NCBI GenBank assembly: GCA_004293905.1
Contig: RDZE01000027.1
Location: forward strand, 1-64,000
From: Cytophagales bacterium
Lineage (GTDB): Bacteria; Bacteroidota; Bacteroidia; Cytophagales; Microscillaceae
Reading direction: 5' to 3'
DNA: 64,000 nt
Position 1 is the stretch's first letter. The number at the start of each line of letters is the position of its first letter. The position numbers and the translations under genes were made by a program. Positions 39,154 through 47,344 of this stretch are shown piece after piece. The notes beneath the pieces were generated by a model, which saw only the letters and a program-made list of their open reading frames with translations, did not search any database and was not told the DNA's origin.

Positions 39154-41535
39154 ATGTTATGTATAATTTCTGATAAAATGATTATAAAATATTGCTTAAC
39201 ACTCTTGTTCATTATGTTATTCTACTCATTTGGTTTTAGCCAAACCAAAGTGGTGGGGACGGTAATTGATGAAAATAACAATCCTATTGAGAATGTAAAT
39301 GTAATAATTAAAGACTCTGAAAATATTATTGTTGGAAGTGCTCTAACCGATTCTATTGGTTATTTTAGTTTGTCTACTGTTCTAAAAAATATAAAATTAG
39401 AGATTGCTCAACTGGGCGAAATTTATTTTACAAAAGAAATGGAACTAATAGAAGACGCCAATTTAGGCAATATAAAAATTGACAACTCGAGAATACTTCA
39501 AGAAATAGTGATTACTTCAAAAAAAACGGCACTTCAAAAAGAATTAGGAAAATTTGTAGTTGATAATATTTCAACGTCTTCATTTGCAAAGGGGAAGAGT
39601 TCCTATGAAATTTTGGACTATGTCCCTATATTGAACTCTACAGAAAAAGGCATCAGTATTTTCAATAAAAGTGAAGCCACAATTTTTATCAACGGAAAAC
39701 TTATTAGAGATAGTGAAACGGCTTTGAATATGCTCAAATCAATTCCAGCAACTAGTATTAAAAAGGTAGAAATAATCACAAACCCTGATAGTAAATTTGA
39801 AGCAAATAGTAAAAATGGTATTATCAATATAATATTAAAAAATAATGACAATGAGGGACTCAAAGGTTCTGTGAGTGCTTCAATGAATCATGCTTATTTT
39901 AATTCGCAATACGGCAGTGGTTTTTTATCATACTCGAAGAAAAAAATAGCCCTCACATCAGGTATTAATATTGACAACACCAAATCTTTTAGTCGCTTTA
40001 GTTATGTATATGATAATCTCGCACTGAATAAACAAACTGAGATACAATCTTATACAATTAATAGAGGTACAAACTACTCGTTTTTTATTAATTCTGAGTA
40101 CAAGCTAAATGACAAAATCATTGTTGGCTTACAATTGACTTATAAACTAAGAGATATAAAATCAAATACGGAAACCAACAATATTTTTAAGAACATTGGC
40201 TCAGATTTAGTTAACTCAACATCACTGAATATTATTAACAATCTAATCCCCAATAATAATTCATTTACATCTAACATTAACATTACCTATCAATTAGACG
40301 ACTTAGGCTCGAGTATTTATATAGACAATAATCAAGTAGTAAGAAATAATAGTTTTGTCAATCAATTTGATTACATTAACTCTAACACTTCCAATGAGAA
40401 ATTTATCCAAAGCCAAGATGAAAGATTTAACATTAATGCTACCAAAATCAATATTACCAAAGTCGTTAATGATAATAGTACGCTATATTTTGGAGGTAAT
40501 TTTATCTATAGTGATATAAAAAATGATTTTTTTCATGGCAATTTTGATGGTACTGACTATCTTTCAGACCCACTACAAAGTAATATTTTTACCTACACAG
40601 ATAAAACAATAGCAGGTTATATAATCTACGAAATACTCAATGAAAAATGGGAAGGAAAAATAGGTTTAAGACTAGAAAATTTTGAAGGAAAAGGAACTAC
40701 AGCCTCAAATGCTAATAAAACAGATATAAAAAACACTTATTTGTTTCCTTCATTGTCTTTTTTATTTATGCCTAACGACGACAATGAAATCTCCTTAGAC
40801 CTAAACTCCTACATTATCAGACCTTACTATTCTCAATTAAACCCATTCATAAGATATAACTCCACAAATTCATATACGATAAGCAACCCTAATTTATTGC
40901 CGTCATTAAGTTATGAATTAACTTTAGGTTATGCATTTCAATATACCTATTTTATTAACTTATCGTATGCCTATACTGAAAATTTATTTAATGAATTTGA
41001 TGTTGTTTTGCCTTCCAATCTGATTCAAAAAACTACAGCAAATTATGGCAGTGGTAATGAGTTCTATCTTGATTTTATATACACAAACCAATTTTTTAGC
41101 AAAAACCTGAATTTTACGGCTTCTTTTGAATATATATATAATGATTCCAAAGGCTACTACAATGATTTTGACATGAGTTATTCCAATCACTTTTACTCAT
41201 TCAGACTAAAAAATCAAATTAATCTTTCTAAGAAAAAAGACTTAAACTTTTCTTGTATTTATGCATATAGTAGCATCGACAGAAGTGTATTAGGCCAGAT
41301 GAATGCACTACATTCTCTAAGGTTAGAGCTTACTAAAACCTATAAAAATTTTAGTGCTTCTTTTAGTGTATATGATATTTTGAGAGCAGATTTAGAATTT
41401 TCGGAAGCTAAAGAATTATATGGTTTCTACAAGAAAATTGATTACTTTAAAAATTTTAGATTGAATTTTAGATATAATTTTGGCAATAAAAAAGTAAATA
41501 CAATTGATGAAAAAAAATCAGATATACAGAGATAG
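39154..41535 (+). CDS. outer-membrane beta-barrel protein with carboxypeptidase-like domain
   Basis: 793 residues; the ATG at 39178 (residue 9) gives a cleaner signal peptide (MIIKYCLTLLFIMLFYSFGFSQ) and may be the true start. After the leader come a carboxypeptidase-regulatory-like domain (VVGTVIDENNNPIENVNV to about 110), a plug-like domain (about 125-230, ILDYVPILNSTEKGISIFNK and IKKVEIITNPDSKFEANSKNG, given in parts) and a beta barrel. It belongs to the TonB-receptor-like family lacking a clear TonB box, sometimes coupled to ABC systems. The gene is strongly AT-rich with an Asn/Ile/Lys-heavy protein, unlike its neighbours. It is flanked on both sides by the 99-bp repeat. Confidence 0.75.
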   Translation: MLCIISDKMIIKYCLTLLFIMLFYSFGFSQTKVVGTVIDENNNPIENVNVIIKDSENIIVGSALTDSIGYFSLSTVLKNIKLEIAQLGEIYFTKEMELIEDANLGNIKIDNSRILQEIVITSKKTALQKELGKFVVDNISTSSFAKGKSSYEILDYVPILNSTEKGISIFNKSEATIFINGKLIRDSETALNMLKSIPATSIKKVEIITNPDSKFEANSKNGIINIILKNNDNEGLKGSVSASMNHAYFNSQYGSGFLSYSKKKIALTSGINIDNTKSFSRFSYVYDNLALNKQTEIQSYTINRGTNYSFFINSEYKLNDKIIVGLQLTYKLRDIKSNTETNNIFKNIGSDLVNSTSLNIINNLIPNNNSFTSNINITYQLDDLGSSIYIDNNQVVRNNSFVNQFDYINSNTSNEKFIQSQDERFNINATKINITKVVNDNSTLYFGGNFIYSDIKNDFFHGNFDGTDYLSDPLQSNIFTYTDKTIAGYIIYEILNEKWEGKIGLRLENFEGKGTTASNANKTDIKNTYLFPSLSFLFMPNDDNEISLDLNSYIIRPYYSQLNPFIRYNSTNSYTISNPNLLPSLSYELTLGYAFQYTYFINLSYAYTENLFNEFDVVLPSNLIQKTTANYGSGNEFYLDFIYTNQFFSKNLNFTASFEYIYNDSKGYYNDFDMSYSNHFYSFRLKNQINLSKKKDLNFSCIYAYSSIDRSVLGQMNALHSLRLELTKTYKNFSASFSVYDILRADLEFSEAKELYGFYKKIDYFKNFRLNFRYNFGNKKVNTIDEKKSDIQR

Positions 41536-41552
41536 GTAGATTTAAAAAAGCA

Positions 41553-41651
41553 AATTTAAAAGCTATAAAATTAATAGACACACGCTATTATTTTTATAGC
41601 TTTTCGATGAGGAGGCTATGCTATAAATTGTATATATTTGTATTAAAGTAA
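41553..41651 (+). repeat. 99-bp direct repeat, copy 2 (hairpin plus promoter-like block)
   Basis: Same orientation as copy 1, offset by 2639 bases, 96/99 identical. It starts 18 bases after the stop of the outer-membrane protein gene, so its hairpin is also well placed to terminate that transcript, and its TATATTTG (41633-41640) is well placed to start transcription of the next gene. Confidence 0.9.
41633..41640 (+). promoter_or_regulatory. -7 box (TATATTTG) inside repeat copy 2
   Basis: Identical to the box in copy 1. Would start the transcript of the carboxypeptidase-like-domain protein and possibly of the ABC genes after it, with a leader of about 95 bases. Confidence 0.45.
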
Positions 41652-41742
41652 AAAAGGTTGCTATGTTCTTTTACTTACACAAAAAATAAACATTAATTTT
41701 AACCGATTATATGGTTAGTTTGTGTGCTTATTTTTATGGTTT

Positions 41743-42648
41743 ATGAGGAAAATATTTTTTATCTTTCTATGTTTTACTTTATCGTGTTATAGCTTTGGGC
41801 AGGTAAAAGCTATCCTGATAGATAAAATAACTAAAGAACCTATTGCATTTGCTACTGTCTATGATTCCATTACTAAAAATGGCACGCACTCTGATGAAAA
41901 AGGGTACTTTACGCTCAAATGCCAAGGTAGTGTATTGATATCTCATATTCTTTACGAAATGCAATTAATACCTTGTAGCAAAGTAGGCGATTCTGTTTTT
42001 CTGATACCAAAAGAGTTTGTACTTAGCCCAATAGAGATTACTTCCAAAAGAAATAAGGAAAAAATAAAGAAGAGTGAAATTATAAAATTAGGCGTTTGGA
42101 ATGGAATATCAAAAATGCAATATGAGGGTATCAAGGAGGCTGCCCTATTTATAGAAAACCCTATTAGAAAGCCTTGTTTGGTTAATAAAGTATTTTTTTC
42201 TTTTAGCAACGTAAAATTTGATGATGACGGCGTAGGAACTATCAAAGACAAAGATATATTGCTATCAATACAAATATACAATAGGTCAAAACTAACATCT
42301 GAACCAGCACTTCAACTGTTACGACAACAACTCACTTATAGACTCAAGGCAGGGGATACTAAGGTGAGTATAGACTTGTTAAATAAAAAAGTTTTTTTTC
42401 CATCCGAGGGAGGGTTTGTGGCAGTTGAGTTTTTGGGCTATTTTGAGGAAGAAAATTTTATACCCACAGATTTTAATAATGTAGATATAAAAAAACAATT
42501 TTCACCAGACCTTTCAGGGAAGCACCTAAACAAAAATTCCTTCTACAGAAAAACCTTTTCTAACGAATGGGATATGGTAAATGTAGATTTTGAGGGGTTC
42601 TTTAACTTCAATTTTGGGATAGAAATAATCCTTTCAGGAGATTATTAG
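41743..42648 (+). CDS. secreted carboxypeptidase-like-domain protein
   Basis: 301 residues from the ATG at 41743, which opens the signal peptide (MRKIFFIFLCFTLSCYSFGQ). An in-frame ATG at 41722 adds seven residues. The leader is followed by a carboxypeptidase-regulatory-like beta sandwich (VKAILIDKITKEPIAFATVY to about residue 100). The remainder (about 115-301) has alternating strands ending NFNFGIEIILSGDY and no family I recognise. The same N-terminal domain type as the upstream barrel protein and the same upstream 99-bp block suggest joint function and regulation. The ABC genes begin 68 bases downstream. Confidence 0.65.
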   Translation: MRKIFFIFLCFTLSCYSFGQVKAILIDKITKEPIAFATVYDSITKNGTHSDEKGYFTLKCQGSVLISHILYEMQLIPCSKVGDSVFLIPKEFVLSPIEITSKRNKEKIKKSEIIKLGVWNGISKMQYEGIKEAALFIENPIRKPCLVNKVFFSFSNVKFDDDGVGTIKDKDILLSIQIYNRSKLTSEPALQLLRQQLTYRLKAGDTKVSIDLLNKKVFFPSEGGFVAVEFLGYFEEENFIPTDFNNVDIKKQFSPDLSGKHLNKNSFYRKTFSNEWDMVNVDFEGFFNFNFGIEIILSGDY

Positions 42649-42716
42649 AAATGTTGTACTAAGTACGCATCAAAAAATAGAAATATAAATCATAATCCTA
42701 AAAACACAATATCTAT

Positions 42717-43580
42717 ATGCTGAAAATTACCAATTTATCACTCAAAATCAATAATAAGCAAATTTTGGAAAATATATCTTTTGAAGTAAAAAAAGGGGAT
42801 ATTTTCTGTGTACTTGGTAAAAATGGAGCGGGTAAGTCTATACTGATAAAAACCATATTGGGTATCTATGACCAATTCGAGGGCATTATTATTATAGATG
42901 GAATGAACATTGAATTAAAACCAAGAAATGTTTATTTATCAAGAATAGGCGCGCTTATAGAACAAGCCGCGCTATACCCACAATTGAGTGCTTATGAGAA
43001 TTTAAGCGTTATTAGTAAGTACTACACAGATAAAAAAATAGACAAAAAAAGGATTAATGAAGTATTAGAGATGGTGGGTTTGGCGCAGGAACAGAGCAAG
43101 CCAGTTCGTTTTTTCTCTCAGGGTATGAAGCAAAGGCTTGGCTTGGGTATGGCTATTTTGCACCAACCTGAAATCATTATTTTAGACGAACCCAACAATA
43201 CACTTGACCCAGAGGCTATCATTCAACTACGAAACCTCATTTTGAAACTAAACAAAGAGTTTGGCTGTACTTTTCTCATCAATACGCACCATTTGGAAGA
43301 GTCTTTGAAGCTTTCTAAGCGGTTCATCATTCTAAAAAATGGGCAAAAAGTATACGAATCTGACGAAAACAAAGCCTACTATTTAGTAACTTATAACCAA
43401 GCACAATGGGAACAACACCAAAACGAAGCCTCTGCCGAACCAATTGGTTACTTCACAAAAGATGAATGTAGGTATGAGTTGTTTGACAAAAAACAAGAAG
43501 AACTAAGCGCAAAGGGTTTGACTATCAGTACACCTACTGCCGAAGAAATATTTTTAGCCTTTCATCATTCAACTTTATGA
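42717..43580 (+). CDS. ABC transporter ATPase of an ABC-2-type exporter
   Basis: 287 residues with an intact ATPase core: Walker A GKNGAGKSI (about 36-44), Q-loop QAALYPQLSAYENL, signature FSQGMKQRLGLGMAIL, Walker B IIILDEPNNTLDPE and H-loop NTHHLEE. A C-terminal extension of about 70 residues (from YYLVTYNQAQWEQ) is typical of drug or bacteriocin-resistance-type ATPases (CcmA/BcrA group). It presumably powers the two permeases that follow; the ATGA overlap with the first one indicates translational coupling. Confidence 0.85.
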   Translation: MLKITNLSLKINNKQILENISFEVKKGDIFCVLGKNGAGKSILIKTILGIYDQFEGIIIIDGMNIELKPRNVYLSRIGALIEQAALYPQLSAYENLSVISKYYTDKKIDKKRINEVLEMVGLAQEQSKPVRFFSQGMKQRLGLGMAILHQPEIIILDEPNNTLDPEAIIQLRNLILKLNKEFGCTFLINTHHLEESLKLSKRFIILKNGQKVYESDENKAYYLVTYNQAQWEQHQNEASAEPIGYFTKDECRYELFDKKQEELSAKGLTISTPTAEEIFLAFHHSTL

Positions 43581-44338
43581 TTGCTAATTTTTTACGTTGT
43601 TTGGAAGCAGAGTTTCTCAAGACACGCAAATCTGTTTTGGTGTTTTTGTTATTGTTATTATTCTTTTTATTTCCATTATGTTATTTATTGATGATTGATG
43701 AAAGTTTTTTTACTACCAAATTTAGCCGTTGGTTAGAAGCCACAAAAAGTAATAACATCAAAATTTATTACTATTATCAGTTTCTTTCACTAATGCGATT
43801 GCCTTTTTCTTTGGGTGTTTGTGTATTGGTTGTATATGTTTTTTCTATAGAGAAAGGTATTGGAAAATTGAGCCCTTTGCTGATGATGCCTGCCAATGCA
43901 ATGTCTGTTTTTTGGTCAAAGTTTTTTATTATCACTTTCTATTTATTGCTTTATAGTGTAGCTTTTTTATTTTCATTTGCACTGCAAATCAATAATTTAG
44001 CTTCCCAACAAATTTACATGGTTCGTACTGATATTTGGGAATACTTGTGTATAGGTACTTATTTTGGTTTGAGTGCAGTTGCTTATATTTTCTTTTGTAT
44101 CTTCCTCTACACTACCACCAAACAAGGCGCATATATCTTATTTATGCTTTCTGCCTTTCCACCCTTAGCTGATTATATGCCTATTTGCCCTGGCGCATTT
44201 TTTTCCCATAAGGTCTTTCTCCAAAGTCTTGCTTTTGATGCTTTTGTATGGGAGTGGTTGTTAGGGAATATGTGTTTTTTTGTGCTTAGTCTTTATCTCT
44301 TTTCTGCACGCTGGAAGCGATTGATTTTAAACCAATAA
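43577..44338 (+). CDS. ABC-2-like permease subunit 1
   Basis: 253 residues with six hydrophobic helices and a first periplasmic loop of about 40 residues after helix 1 (FFTTKFSRWLEATKSNN). The N-terminus MIANFLRCLEAEFLKTRKS is the charged amphipathic start common to ABC-2 permeases. Substrate unknown. Overlaps the ATPase gene by four bases and is followed by a second permease of similar length after a 28-base gap. Confidence 0.7.
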   Translation: MIANFLRCLEAEFLKTRKSVLVFLLLLLFFLFPLCYLLMIDESFFTTKFSRWLEATKSNNIKIYYYYQFLSLMRLPFSLGVCVLVVYVFSIEKGIGKLSPLLMMPANAMSVFWSKFFIITFYLLLYSVAFLFSFALQINNLASQQIYMVRTDIWEYLCIGTYFGLSAVAYIFFCIFLYTTTKQGAYILFMLSAFPPLADYMPICPGAFFSHKVFLQSLAFDAFVWEWLLGNMCFFVLSLYLFSARWKRLILNQ

Positions 44339-44366
44339 TGTTAAAAAATTAAACCTAATCTAAAAA

Positions 44367-45152
44367 ATGATTCAATCTTTGTTTGCTAATACCTTACTTT
44401 TAATATCGAGAGATAAATTTTTCTTGATTTTTATGGGTACTGTTTTCTTTTTAAATACCGCGCTAATAGTCATTCTTGCAGTAGAGGGAAAGTTTTTTTA
44501 TGAGACTTCTTCTACTCCATTGTCAAGATGGTTGTCATACGTAACACTTTTAAAACTCGTTAGCTTGTTCGTAATCAACTTTCCTCTTTTTTTCCTTGTC
44601 TATAGGTTAGAAGCCATTGAACAAAATGAGCAAGGAAAAAGGAGGTTTGTTTTTTTGCCGCTTACTTTTAGTCAGTTGTACCTGATTCGGCTGTTGATAG
44701 TGGTTCTTATGCTTTCTGTCTTTTATTTTCTTTTAGGAATTCTTTGTTTTTTGGTTTTACTTTTCAAGTTCGCTGATACATTGATATATATAAACCACTT
44801 TCTATACCTTTTGTATTATCTTTTGGTATCTCATTTAGGTTATCTGGCACTCATTACGCTTTTTTCATTTCTGATAAAAACCTATTTTGGCATCATTCAA
44901 TTATTTATTTTTGTGTTATTTGTCCCAAGTAAATATGTTTTTGTTCCCTCTTCCTATGCTTATTCCTTTACAATGGCATACACATCTTATTATTCTCCTA
45001 ACCCGCCTTTTATTATAGAGGAGTTAGAAAGATTAAAGTATTGGTATTTTTTACAATACCCTTTTTATAGTTTATTGTTTTTACTATTAACCCTATTATT
45101 TGTTTTTATTTTTGAAAAGAAAATTCAAAACTTTTACCTTCATAGAGCATGA
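44367..45152 (+). CDS. ABC-2-like permease subunit 2
   Basis: 261 residues, about six hydrophobic helices. Its first loop (FFYETSSTPLSRWLSYVT) recalls the FFTTKFSRWLEA loop of subunit 1, so the two are probably distant paralogues forming a heterodimer, as in LanFEG-type immunity exporters. Very Phe/Leu/Tyr-rich. Overlaps the next gene by four bases. Confidence 0.65.
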   Translation: MIQSLFANTLLLISRDKFFLIFMGTVFFLNTALIVILAVEGKFFYETSSTPLSRWLSYVTLLKLVSLFVINFPLFFLVYRLEAIEQNEQGKRRFVFLPLTFSQLYLIRLLIVVLMLSVFYFLLGILCFLVLLFKFADTLIYINHFLYLLYYLLVSHLGYLALITLFSFLIKTYFGIIQLFIFVLFVPSKYVFVPSSYAYSFTMAYTSYYSPNPPFIIEELERLKYWYFLQYPFYSLLFLLLTLLFVFIFEKKIQNFYLHRA

Positions 45153-45664
45153 AAAAATTAACTCCTCATATTGTAAAAATAGGATTCATCTTTGTTTTAA
45201 TCAGTATTCTAAAAAGTGTGATTCCTGAACAAACGGACTACTTGTTCTATTTTACTCTTTTATTGTCATTCTCAAAGTTTTTCATCTTTTACTTTCTTGT
45301 ATTCAAGGAAAGTTTTTACAAACTATCATCTATTTGGACGATAGCCTATTTAGCACTGGCAATAGATAGTAGTGCCTTATTCCTTACTCAGGTAGGGATA
45401 CATCAAATATACCCTAATCAAAAGTATGAAGATGCAGAGAGAGCAGTAGAAAAAATGATAAAAAGAGCCGAAGCATTAGGAGAGAGAATGAATGCTGTGG
45501 TGAAAGTATCTGCGGAAGAAAAGGAAAAAGTAAGAACTGAAGCAATTAATGCATCTAACATAGATAGCTTGGCTAAAAATTTTCTTATAGAGTTAGTCAT
45601 AGATGCTTTGCTTGCATCAGTATTTTTGATTCCCTTTCTATCCAAAAAACAAATCCAATCTTAA
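45149..45664 (+). CDS. small membrane protein of the ABC cluster
   Basis: 171 residues with about three N-terminal helices (within 8-90), a charged helical segment (about 93-140, EKMIKRAEALGERMNAVV) and a final helix (about 147-163). No family recognised. Its ATG overlaps the second permease gene, which makes it part of the transporter operon; it might be an accessory or immunity subunit. Its stop overlaps the convergent XRE gene by four bases. Confidence 0.6.
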   Translation: MKKLTPHIVKIGFIFVLISILKSVIPEQTDYLFYFTLLLSFSKFFIFYFLVFKESFYKLSSIWTIAYLALAIDSSALFLTQVGIHQIYPNQKYEDAERAVEKMIKRAEALGERMNAVVKVSAEEKEKVRTEAINASNIDSLAKNFLIELVIDALLASVFLIPFLSKKQIQS

Positions 45665-46086
45665 CAATTCTCATTGTCACTTTTTGGAGAATAGCCCATT
45701 CGAGATAACATTTTTAAAAGCTGATGTTGAAGCTGTGCTATTTTCTCATCTTTCATTTTTATGATTTCGTCTTTATCTCTCAAACTTTGTACTAATAGAT
45801 TTTCTTTTTGCTGATAATCATTAGGTTTCGTTATTAATTCACTTTTTGAGGAAGTTATAAATGGCTTGCTTTGAATACAATGAAGTTTTACATCTGGTAT
45901 AAACTCCGTTACTTCCGCCTCTAACATTTCGGCTATTTTGATTAGAGTTTCAAACTTAACATTAGTTTCATTAGTTTCTATTTTGTGATAACTATTTTGA
46001 GAAATATTCAAATAGTCAGCCATTTGTTGTTGAGAAAGCCCCTTTTGCGTTCTCTTTTTTCTAATTTTATCGCCAGTATTTAACAT
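45661..46086 (-). CDS. XRE-family regulator with C-terminal coiled coil
   Basis: 141 residues: an N-terminal helix-turn-helix (about 6-62, GLSQQQMADYLNISQNSYHK) followed by a Ser/Lys linker and a C-terminal helix (about 95-130, RDKDEIIKMKDEKIAQLQHQL) likely to dimerise. It sits at the end of the transporter operon, facing it, and may regulate it. No effector domain is seen. Confidence 0.75.
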   Translation of the reverse strand: MLNTGDKIRKKRTQKGLSQQQMADYLNISQNSYHKIETNETNVKFETLIKIAEMLEAEVTEFIPDVKLHCIQSKPFITSSKSELITKPNDYQQKENLLVQSLRDKDEIIKMKDEKIAQLQHQLLKMLSRMGYSPKSDNENC

Positions 46087-46460
46087 AAGCCAAGTTAAGA
46101 TTTTAGAATGTATGAAAATATAACTCAGGTAAAGATAAAAAATATTTTTTAAATGTTAATAAAAAAGTAAAAAAAAACAAAGGTTTTTATCAATACGAGT
46201 ATAAAAAAAAGACTGCCCGAAAAAAGATAGCCTTTCCATTAACAACTCTATCCTTTTTTTTGTAATGACAGTTCTATTTTTTCACCAACTCAATAAATAC
46301 GCAGTTCTACTGCCAACTTTTCTTTTGTAATTGATTGATGCTTAAACTAATTTATAAATTTGGGATTACTCTCTGTCTAAAATAAAGTTTAAATCACCTC
46401 ACCACATGAAAAAAATTATTACATTTATAAAAACATAAATTTATAAACAATTAAAGAAGT
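46087..46460. other. 374-base intergenic region, mostly featureless
   Basis: Very AT-rich with long A-runs and no open frame of note. The only elements I can support are the promoter-like pair upstream of the next gene (listed separately). No template-repeat-like copy of that gene's variable 3' end was found here. Confidence 0.5.
46331..46362 (+). promoter_or_regulatory. promoter of the formylglycine-enzyme-like gene
   Basis: TAAATTTG at 46355-46362 matches TAnnTTTG. TTG at 46331-46333 and at 46335-46337 lie 21 and 17 bases upstream, both within the -33 range. The predicted leader is about 90 bases. Confidence 0.5.
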
Positions 46461-47189
46461 ATGAAAAAGAGCTTATTCTTCTTATTATTAGGCATACTGC
46501 ACTGGCAGGTAGCCCAAAGCCAAACTGATTCTTCTTCTTACACCGTAACCGTCAACGGTGTAGCCTTCAAGATGATAAAGGTAAAAGGTGGTTCTTTTGA
46601 AATGGGTTACAAAGCGGGACGTGACGGAGAGGATAAGTATATGGATAATGCCAAACCCATACACACCGTAACCCTCACGGACTATTACATCGCCGAAACC
46701 GAAGTAACTCAAGCCCTTTGGCGGGCAGTGATGGGGACTAATCCCTCAGAAAATAAAAACTGCGACGAATGTCCTGTAACAGATGTCAGTTGGGACGACA
46801 TCGTACATGATTTTTTGCCCAAACTCGAAAAACTCACAGGCAAAAAATACCGACTCCCTACCGAAGCCGAATGGGAATATGCCGCAAGAGGAGGGCAGAA
46901 AAGCACAGGCACTACATACGCTGTAAAGACCAAAGCCCCAAACGAATTGGGTCTGTACGATATGAGCGGGAACGTATGGGAATGGTGTCAAGATGGGTAC
47001 GACTCAAAATTTTATAGCAGTGCTGAAGCTACAAAAACGAACCCTGTGAATAATAACACTACTGGCAATCGTGTTTTGCGCGGCGGCTCTTGGCACTACT
47101 ATGCTGTTGATTGCTATGTAGTTACTCGCTTCAACACTGTGCATAGTGATCGCGCTGATAACGTTGGGTTTCGGTTGCTTGTTTTATAG
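46461..47189 (+). CDS. secreted formylglycine-generating-enzyme-like protein, probable retroelement-diversified target
   Basis: 242 residues with signal peptide (MKKSLFFLLLGILHWQVAQSQ) and an FGE/sulfatase-modifying (C-type-lectin-like) fold: KVKGGSFEMGY, IAETEVTQALWRAVMGTNPS, PVTDVSWDD, YRLPTEAEWEYAARGG, LGLYDMSGNVWEWCQDGY and RVLRGGSW. Between ARGG (144) and NELGLYDM (161) it is about 20 residues shorter than most relatives. The last segment, residues 212-235, departs from the usual conserved residues, and 22 of its 24 codons end in C or T. That is the signature of adenine-directed mutagenesis. Catalytic FGE cysteines are not evident, so it is probably a ligand-binding protein, not an enzyme. 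Confidence 0.75.
   Translation: MKKSLFFLLLGILHWQVAQSQTDSSSYTVTVNGVAFKMIKVKGGSFEMGYKAGRDGEDKYMDNAKPIHTVTLTDYYIAETEVTQALWRAVMGTNPSENKNCDECPVTDVSWDDIVHDFLPKLEKLTGKKYRLPTEAEWEYAARGGQKSTGTTYAVKTKAPNELGLYDMSGNVWEWCQDGYDSKFYSSAEATKTNPVNNNTTGNRVLRGGSWHYYAVDCYVVTRFNTVHSDRADNVGFRLLVL
47094..47165 (+). other. candidate variable region (VR) of a diversity-generating retroelement target
   Basis: 24 codons between RGGSW and GFRL. CAC TAC TAT, GTT GAT, TAT, ACT, TTC, ACT, CAT AGT GAT and GCT GAT can all derive from AAC or AAT by changing only adenines. Fixed codons (TGC, CGC, CGC) sit where the family keeps Cys and Arg. The downstream GGG TTT CGG TTG resembles the G/C-containing stretch needed for homing. 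No template repeat or reverse transcriptase is in this window. Confidence 0.55.
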
Positions 47190-47344
47190 TTTAGTGGCTT
47201 TATTCGGGGTAAAATCTTGGCAATAGCTTCTGCCTTGTCAATGGTGCTATAAGTTACTAACCCAGAGGTATTCACATCAAAAAAGTGAAGGAGTCGTTTG
47301 TGGCAACCCCTTCGCTAAAATCTATCATTTCTGATGTTGCTTTA

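Noticed and set aside
47190..47344. Searched for a template repeat or reverse transcriptase after the FGE-like gene
   Set aside because: 155 bases with no copy of the variable region and no long open frame; typA follows immediately.
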